A stretch of 34,481 bases of DNA from Stenotrophomonas cyclobalanopsidis (GTDB lineage: Bacteria; Pseudomonadota; Gammaproteobacteria; Xanthomonadales; Xanthomonadaceae), in the NCBI RefSeq assembly GCF_008710035.1, contig NZ_VYKI01000027.1:1-34481 (forward strand), written 5' to 3'. Each line of letters starts with the position of its first letter. Positions within the stretch are counted from its first letter, which is position 1. A model generated the notes under the pieces. It saw only the letters and a list, made by a program, of their open reading frames with translations. It did not search any database and had not been told where the DNA came from. Below, piece by piece: positions 30,303 through 34,481 of the stretch. The translations under genes were made by a program, and so were the position numbers.

Positions 30303-31018
30303 GCCGACGCCCCGGCCGGATCGACCAGCTTGTAGCCGCGTCCCCACACCGTCAGCAGCCGCCGCGGCGTGGCCGGGTCGAGTTCGATCTTGCTGCGCAG
30401 GCGGTTGATGTGGGTGTTCACCGTGTGCTCGTAACCATCGTGCTGGTAGCCCCAGACCTGGTTGAGCAGTTCCATCCGTGCGAACACCTGGTCGCGGTGG
30501 CGGGCGAAGAACAGCAGCAGGTCGAACTCGCGCGGGGTCAGTTCCAGTGCGCTGCCATCGACCGACGCGGTGCGCGCCACCGGGTCCAGCTGCAGGCCAC
30601 CGACCTCGACCGCACCGGCATCGATGCGCGCGTTCTGTGCCATCGCTTCGGCACGGCGCAGCAGCGCGCGCACGCGCGCCACCAGCTCGGGCATCGAGAA
30701 CGGCTTGGCCAGGTAATCGTCAGCGCCCAGTTCCAGACCGACGATGCGCTGGGTCTCGCTGCCACGCGCGCTGATGATGATGATCGGCACGTAGCGCGCC
30801 ATCGCACGGGCACGCTGGCAGATCTGCAGGCCATCCACGCCGGGCAGCATCACGTCCAGCACCAGCGCGTCCCACGGGCCATCCTGTTCCAGCAGGCGCA
30901 GGCCGGCATCGCCTGTGGCGGCGTGGGCGACGTCGTAGCCCTCGTCGGCCAGGTGCATGCGCAGCAGATCGGCGATATGGGCATCGTCTTCGACGATCAG
31001 GACGCGTTTGGCGGACAT
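30299..31018 (-). CDS. OmpR-family response regulator
   Basis: 239 residues from the ATG at 31018 (MSAKRVLIVEDD). Receiver domain with the acidic pair D11/D12, phosphorylated D55 in LVLDVMLPG, the switch Ser of IIISARGS and the conserved Lys in YLAKPFSMPEL. The C-terminal winged helix has LTPREFDLLLFFARH and YEHTVNTHINRLRSKIE. It is a DNA-binding transcription factor paired with the kinase. The gene diverges from msrB across a 144-base gap containing a short inverted repeat, so the msr operon is a plausible target. Confidence 0.93.
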   Translation of the reverse strand: MSAKRVLIVEDDAHIADLLRMHLADEGYDVAHAATGDAGLRLLEQDGPWDALVLDVMLPGVDGLQICQRARAMARYVPIIIISARGSETQRIVGLELGADDYLAKPFSMPELVARVRALLRRAEAMAQNARIDAGAVEVGGLQLDPVARTASVDGSALELTPREFDLLLFFARHRDQVFARMELLNQVWGYQHDGYEHTVNTHINRLRSKIELDPATPRRLLTVWGRGYKLVDPAGASA

Positions 31019-31162
31019 CGGCAGCTCGGGGCCAGTGGGGAGGCTGACCGCATTGTGGCGCGGGACGGCCACCGATACCTCACGAAAAATTGAATCCTGC
31101 GTGAGGATTCGTTGACCCGGGCAGGCGCAGCATGGCCCCGTCGCCCCTTCCCGGAGTCCACC
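31019..31162. promoter_or_regulatory. Divergent promoter region with inverted repeat between the response regulator and msrB
   Basis: GAATCCT (31092-31098) and AGGATTC (31104-31110) form a perfect 7-bp inverted repeat. CCTCACG just upstream and CGTGAGG overlapping it form a second, wider pair. TTGACC (31112-31117) may be a -35 box for msrB. The inverted repeat is a candidate operator for the adjacent regulator. Confidence 0.5.
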
Positions 31163-31738
31163 ATGCCCCTCACCCGCCGCCACCTGCTGGGCCTGGGTGG
31201 TCTTGCCACCGCCGCTGGCGTGCTCGGCCTGGGCGCGTGCAGCCGCGCTGCCACGGCCGCCGCCGAGAACCGCCCGGCTCGACAGTTCCCGCTGATGCGC
31301 ACCGATGCCGAATGGCGCCGGCTGCTGACCCCGGCGCAGTACGCGGTGCTGCGCCAGCAGGCCACCGAACGCGCCGGCAGCAGCCCGCTGAACAAGGAAC
31401 ACCGGCAGGGGACCTTCACCTGCGCCGGCTGCCAGCAGCCGCTGTTCTCCTCGTCCACCAAATTTGAGAGCGGTACCGGCTGGCCCAGTTTCTGGGCCCC
31501 GCTGCATGGCGCCGTCGGCGAGGACCGCGACACCACCTTCGGCATGCTGCGGGTGGAAGCGCACTGCAGCCGCTGCGGCGGCCACCTCGGCCATGTCTTC
31601 AACGATGGCCCGCGCCCGACCGGCCTGCGCTACTGCATGAACGGTGCCGCCCTGCTGTTCCAGCCCGGTGCGGCCCGGCAGGACAGCGACGGTGGCTGGC
31701 GCGTGCCGCTTGGTTCTTCCCCCACCTCTGGAGCCTGA
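31163..31738 (+). CDS. msrB: Exported peptide-methionine (R)-S-oxide reductase
   Basis: 191 residues. The N-terminus has a twin-arginine-like start TRRHLLGLGG and a possible lipobox LGLGAC, so the protein is probably Tat-exported and may be lipid-anchored. The MsrB domain has the zinc cysteines in CAGCQQPLF and CSRCGGHLGHVFNDG and the catalytic cysteine in LRYCMNGAAL, with the usual FESGTGWPSFW. It reduces the R form of methionine sulfoxide. The ATG at 31163 has GGAG seven bases upstream. Its stop overlaps the start of dipZ (TGATG), making one operon with dipZ and msrA. Confidence 0.92.
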   Translation: MPLTRRHLLGLGGLATAAGVLGLGACSRAATAAAENRPARQFPLMRTDAEWRRLLTPAQYAVLRQQATERAGSSPLNKEHRQGTFTCAGCQQPLFSSSTKFESGTGWPSFWAPLHGAVGEDRDTTFGMLRVEAHCSRCGGHLGHVFNDGPRPTGLRYCMNGAALLFQPGAARQDSDGGWRVPLGSSPTSGA

Positions 31739-33507
31739 TGATGCTGCTGTTGCTGCTGGCCTACCTGGGCGGCGTACTGACCCTGCTCAGCCCGTGCATC
31801 CTGCCGGTGCTGCCCTTCGTGTTCGCACGCGCCAACCGGCCGTTCCTGCGTAGCACGCTGCCGCTGCTGCTGGGCATGGCGTTGACCTTCGCCGTGGTCG
31901 CCAGCCTGGCCGCCGTGGGCAGCCAATGGGTGGCCCAGGCCAACCAGATCGGCCGCTGGGTGGCTCTGGTGCTGATGGCCGTGTTCGCTCTGGCGCTGCT
32001 CTGGCCGCGCCTGGCCGACCACCTGCTGGCGCCGTTCCAGCGCGTGGGTGCACGGCTGAGCGCGCGCGCCGATGCCGCCGATGATGACGGCCGTGGCGGG
32101 GCCTGGACCTCGCTGCTGATCGGCATCGCCACCGGCCTGCTGTGGGCACCGTGCGCCGGGCCGATCCTGGGCCTGGTGCTGACCGGCGCTGCCCTGCATG
32201 GCGCCAGCGTCGGCACCAGCGCGCTGCTGCTGGCCTACGCGCTGGGTGCGGCCACCGCGCTCGCGCTGGCGGTATGGATCGGCGGCCGCGTGTTCAACGC
32301 CCTGCAGGCGCGCCTTGGCCTGGGCGATGTGCTGCGCAAGGTGCTGGGCGTTGCCGCGCTGGTGGCGGTGGTGGCGATCGGCCTGGGCTGGGATACCGGC
32401 CTGCTGACCCGCCTGTCCACGGTCAGCACCGCGCGCATCGAACAGGGCCTGCTCGATGCCGTGCCCGGTGCGCAGCCGGCGGCGCCGCCGATGATGATGG
32501 CCGGCGCCACTGCGGGTGCCGATGCGCCGCTGCCGGTGGAAGGCACCCTGCCCTCCCTGGACGGTGCCACCGGCTGGCTCAACAGCCCGCCGCTGAAAGC
32601 CGAGCAGCTGCGCGGCAAAGTCGTGCTGATCGACTTCTGGACCTATTCCTGCATCAACTGCCTGCGTGCGATGCCCTTCGTGCACGAATGGGAACGCCGC
32701 TATCGCGACCATGGCCTGGTGGTGGTCGGCGTACACACACCCGAGTTCGCCTTCGAACGCGACCCGCGCAACGTGATGAAGGCCGTGCAGCAGCTGAAGG
32801 TGGAATACCCGGTGGCGCTGGACAACCAGTATTCGATCTGGCGCGCGTTCAACAACCAGTACTGGCCGGCGCAGTACTTCGTCGATGCGCAGGGCAGCAT
32901 CCGCGCCCACCAGTTCGGTGAAGGCAACTACGCGCATTCGGAACAGGTGATCCGCCGCCTGCTGACCGAAGCCGGCCAGACCGATCTGCCGCCGCCAGCC
33001 GACCCGGCCGCCGCCGACCTGCAGGGCGTGGCCACGCAGGCCGACATGGGCAACCTGCGCTCGCCGGAAACCTACCTGGGCCATGCACGCGCCGAGCACT
33101 TCGCCTCGGCCGGCGGGCAGCGCACCGATGTGGCCTTCGATTACACGCTGCCGGCCAGCCTCGCACTCAACCAATGGGGCCTGTCCGGCCGCTGGACCGT
33201 CACCGATGAAGCCGCGCAGCTGCAGCAGGCCGGCGGACGCATCGCCTTCCAGTTCCATGCCCGCGACCTGCACCTGGTGCTGGCACCGACGCAGGACGGC
33301 ACGCCGGTGCGCTTCCGCGTGTGGCTGGATGGCAAGCCGCTGCCTGCCGCCGATGCCGGCAGCGATGTCGGCGCCGATGGCAGCGGCGTGGTCAACGAGA
33401 ACCGTCTGTACCAGCTGGTGCGCCAGCGCGGCACGGTCGGCCCGCACCGCTTCGAGATCGAGTTCCTCGATGCGGGCGTGCAGGCCTATGCCTTCACCTT
33501 TGGTTGA
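31738..33507 (+). CDS. dipZ: DipZ-type thiol-disulfide protein: CcdA-like membrane domain, thioredoxin domain and C-terminal beta domain
   Basis: 589 residues. The CcdA-like part has six helices and the redox cysteines C20 (LSPCILP) and C139 (LLWAPCAGP). A linker leads to a TlpA-like thioredoxin domain (about 270-420) with active site C305-x2-C308 in WTYSCINCLRAMP. The last 150 residues are a beta-rich domain found in DipZ proteins, perhaps carbohydrate-binding. It should pass electrons from cytoplasmic thioredoxin through the membrane to periplasmic partners. Between msrB and msrA these partners are most likely the two reductases. A second ATG follows directly at 31741. Confidence 0.9.
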   Translation: MMLLLLLAYLGGVLTLLSPCILPVLPFVFARANRPFLRSTLPLLLGMALTFAVVASLAAVGSQWVAQANQIGRWVALVLMAVFALALLWPRLADHLLAPFQRVGARLSARADAADDDGRGGAWTSLLIGIATGLLWAPCAGPILGLVLTGAALHGASVGTSALLLAYALGAATALALAVWIGGRVFNALQARLGLGDVLRKVLGVAALVAVVAIGLGWDTGLLTRLSTVSTARIEQGLLDAVPGAQPAAPPMMMAGATAGADAPLPVEGTLPSLDGATGWLNSPPLKAEQLRGKVVLIDFWTYSCINCLRAMPFVHEWERRYRDHGLVVVGVHTPEFAFERDPRNVMKAVQQLKVEYPVALDNQYSIWRAFNNQYWPAQYFVDAQGSIRAHQFGEGNYAHSEQVIRRLLTEAGQTDLPPPADPAAADLQGVATQADMGNLRSPETYLGHARAEHFASAGGQRTDVAFDYTLPASLALNQWGLSGRWTVTDEAAQLQQAGGRIAFQFHARDLHLVLAPTQDGTPVRFRVWLDGKPLPAADAGSDVGADGSGVVNENRLYQLVRQRGTVGPHRFEIEFLDAGVQAYAFTFG

Positions 33508-33522
33508 GAACAGGAGGGCACA

Positions 33523-34260
33523 ATGAAATTCTCCTTCGAACAGGGCATTGCAGTGGGTGTGGCCGGGCTGGTCGCCACGGCACTGGGGGCCAGTGTGCTG
33601 CTGGTGGACCACAGCGCAATGGCCGCACCCGCTAGCGCCAGCGCGCAGGTACAGGCGCTGCCGGCACCCACCGGCGATGCCGCTTACACCGATGGCGCCA
33701 CCCACGCCAGCGTGGTGTTTGCCGGTGGCTGCTTCTGGGGCGTGCAGGGCGTGTTCCAGCACGTGAAAGGCGTGAGCAATGCGATAGCCGGCTATGCCGG
33801 AGGCAGTGCCGCCGATGCACGCTACGAGCGCGTCAGCAGCGGCCGCACCGGCCACGCCGAAGCCGTGAAGGTCGACTACGATCCGCGCCAGGTCAGCTAT
33901 GGGCAGCTGCTGCAGGTATTCTTCTCGGTGGCGCACGATCCCACCCAGCTGAACTACCAGGGCCCCGACCACGGCAGCCAGTACCGCTCGGCGATCTTCA
34001 GCGATGACGCCAGGCAGCTGGCTGCCAGCCGCGCCTACATCGACCAGCTGGGCAAGGCTGGCAGCTACCGCGGCCCGATCGTGACCCAAGTGGCCAGCGG
34101 CCAGCGTTTCTACCCGGCCGAGAGCTACCACCAGAACTACATGAACAACTACCCGCAGGCGGCCTACATCCGCTACTACGACGCACCGAAGCTGGCCGCG
34201 CTGGGCAAGCAGTTCCCCGCGCTGTACCGGCGCCAGGCGTCACTGGTGCCGATGCGCTGA
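33523..34260 (+). CDS. msrA: Exported peptide-methionine (S)-S-oxide reductase
   Basis: 245 residues. A signal peptide or anchor ends at about residue 35 (GASVLLVDHSAMAAPA). The MsrA domain has the catalytic cysteine C70 in FAGGCFWGVQ, then GYAGGSAADARYERVSSGRTGHAEAV and the YHQNYMNN region near the end. It reduces the S form of methionine sulfoxide in exported proteins. Strong ribosome site AGGAGGG before the ATG. Third gene of msrB-dipZ-msrA, an unfused counterpart of the Neisseria PilB protein, which joins a thioredoxin-like domain, MsrA and MsrB in one chain. A SMAG array follows the stop. Confidence 0.93.
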   Translation: MKFSFEQGIAVGVAGLVATALGASVLLVDHSAMAAPASASAQVQALPAPTGDAAYTDGATHASVVFAGGCFWGVQGVFQHVKGVSNAIAGYAGGSAADARYERVSSGRTGHAEAVKVDYDPRQVSYGQLLQVFFSVAHDPTQLNYQGPDHGSQYRSAIFSDDARQLAASRAYIDQLGKAGSYRGPIVTQVASGQRFYPAESYHQNYMNNYPQAAYIRYYDAPKLAALGKQFPALYRRQASLVPMR

Positions 34261-34270
34261 CCGCGCTTTC

Positions 34271-34477
34271 GTAGAGTCGAGCTTGCTCGACTGCCATCGC
34301 GTAGAGTCGAGCTTGCTCGACTGCTGTCGCGTAGAGTCGAGCTTGCTCGACTGCTGTCGCGTAGAGTCGAGCTTGCTCGACTGCTGTCGCGTAGAGTCGA
34401 GCTTGCTCGACTGCTGTCGCGTAGAGTCGAGCTTGCTCGACTGTCCCGGCAAAGCAGTCGAGCAAGCTCGACTCTAC
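34271..34477 (+). repeat. Tandem array of six 30-bp SMAG units plus one inverted copy
   Basis: Units start at 34271, 34301, 34331, 34361, 34391 and 34421. Each has GTAG, the palindrome AGTCGAGC-TT-GCTCGACT and a six-base linker, CATCGC in the first and TGTCGC in the next four. A copy in opposite orientation ends the array (34454-34477). There are no unique spacers, so it is not a CRISPR array. It begins ten bases after the msrA stop, and the window ends just beyond it. Confidence 0.92.
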
Positions 34478-34481
34478 GAAG

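Noticed and set aside
31630..34131. Minus-strand open frame of over 800 codons opposite msrB, dipZ and msrA
   Set aside because: Same kind of antisense shadow; the plus-strand genes have complete catalytic motifs, good ribosome sites and operon overlaps.
34271..34477. CRISPR-like regular 30-bp repeat
   Set aside because: The units follow one another with only a six-base linker and no unique spacers, each is a GTAG-led palindrome, and no cas gene is near.

Overview
The window looks like chromosomal DNA of a Stenotrophomonas species (Xanthomonadaceae). The reasons are the high-GC coding style, short palindromic repeats starting with GTAG that match the SMAG/REP elements known from S. maltophilia, and an ABC-type O-antigen cluster abutting a metB-like gene, the border known from the LPS locus of xanthomonads. 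Identification is by reading motifs; no database was searched.

Region 1 (about 190-8739, minus strand) is one tightly overlapping operon for O-antigen or a related surface glycan: wzm and wzt, a family 2 glycosyltransferase, a methyltransferase-glycosyltransferase fusion, a small membrane-anchored protein, a polytopic GT-C-like protein, a second family 2 glycosyltransferase with two membrane helices, a GtrA-type flippase and a membrane protein with a soluble tail. It is visibly richer in A/T than the rest. The last gene is followed by three hairpins.

Region 2 (8743-14817) is core genome: cystathionine gamma-lyase/synthase and cystathionine beta-synthase (cysteine synthesis from homocysteine), a YdcH/DUF465 protein, an OmpA-domain and DUF4398 pair, and a PilU-type ATPase.

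Region 3 (14818-19538) starts with a 29-bp tandem SMAG array. It then carries a radical SAM protein (TIGR03916 type) overlapping a DUF4130-uracil-DNA-glycosylase fusion whose glycosylase half has UdgX features. This is a probable but poorly understood nucleic-acid repair or modification pair. maiA and a fumarylacetoacetase-type gene (tyrosine catabolism) follow on the other strand.

Region 4 (19539-22372) holds rhlE between two repeat-rich gaps. The gaps carry four copies of a nested palindrome with an exact 52-bp core, copy-specific complementary arms and compensatory changes in the inner hairpins. The copies form two inward-facing pairs, one of them around a REPIN-like doublet. This is the most unusual structure seen.

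Region 5 (22373-28785) holds a TonB-dependent receptor and an exported M14 metallopeptidase in one operon, then queD and a phasin on the other strand. After the phasin come two hairpins with the same C-rich loop and a T tract, a possible 3'UTR-derived small RNA.

Region 6 (28716-34481) holds an OmpR/EnvZ-type two-component pair diverging from an msrB-dipZ-msrA operon for methionine sulfoxide repair outside the cytoplasm. A six-copy 30-bp SMAG array follows. No rRNA, tRNA, CRISPR, insertion sequence or prophage gene was seen.
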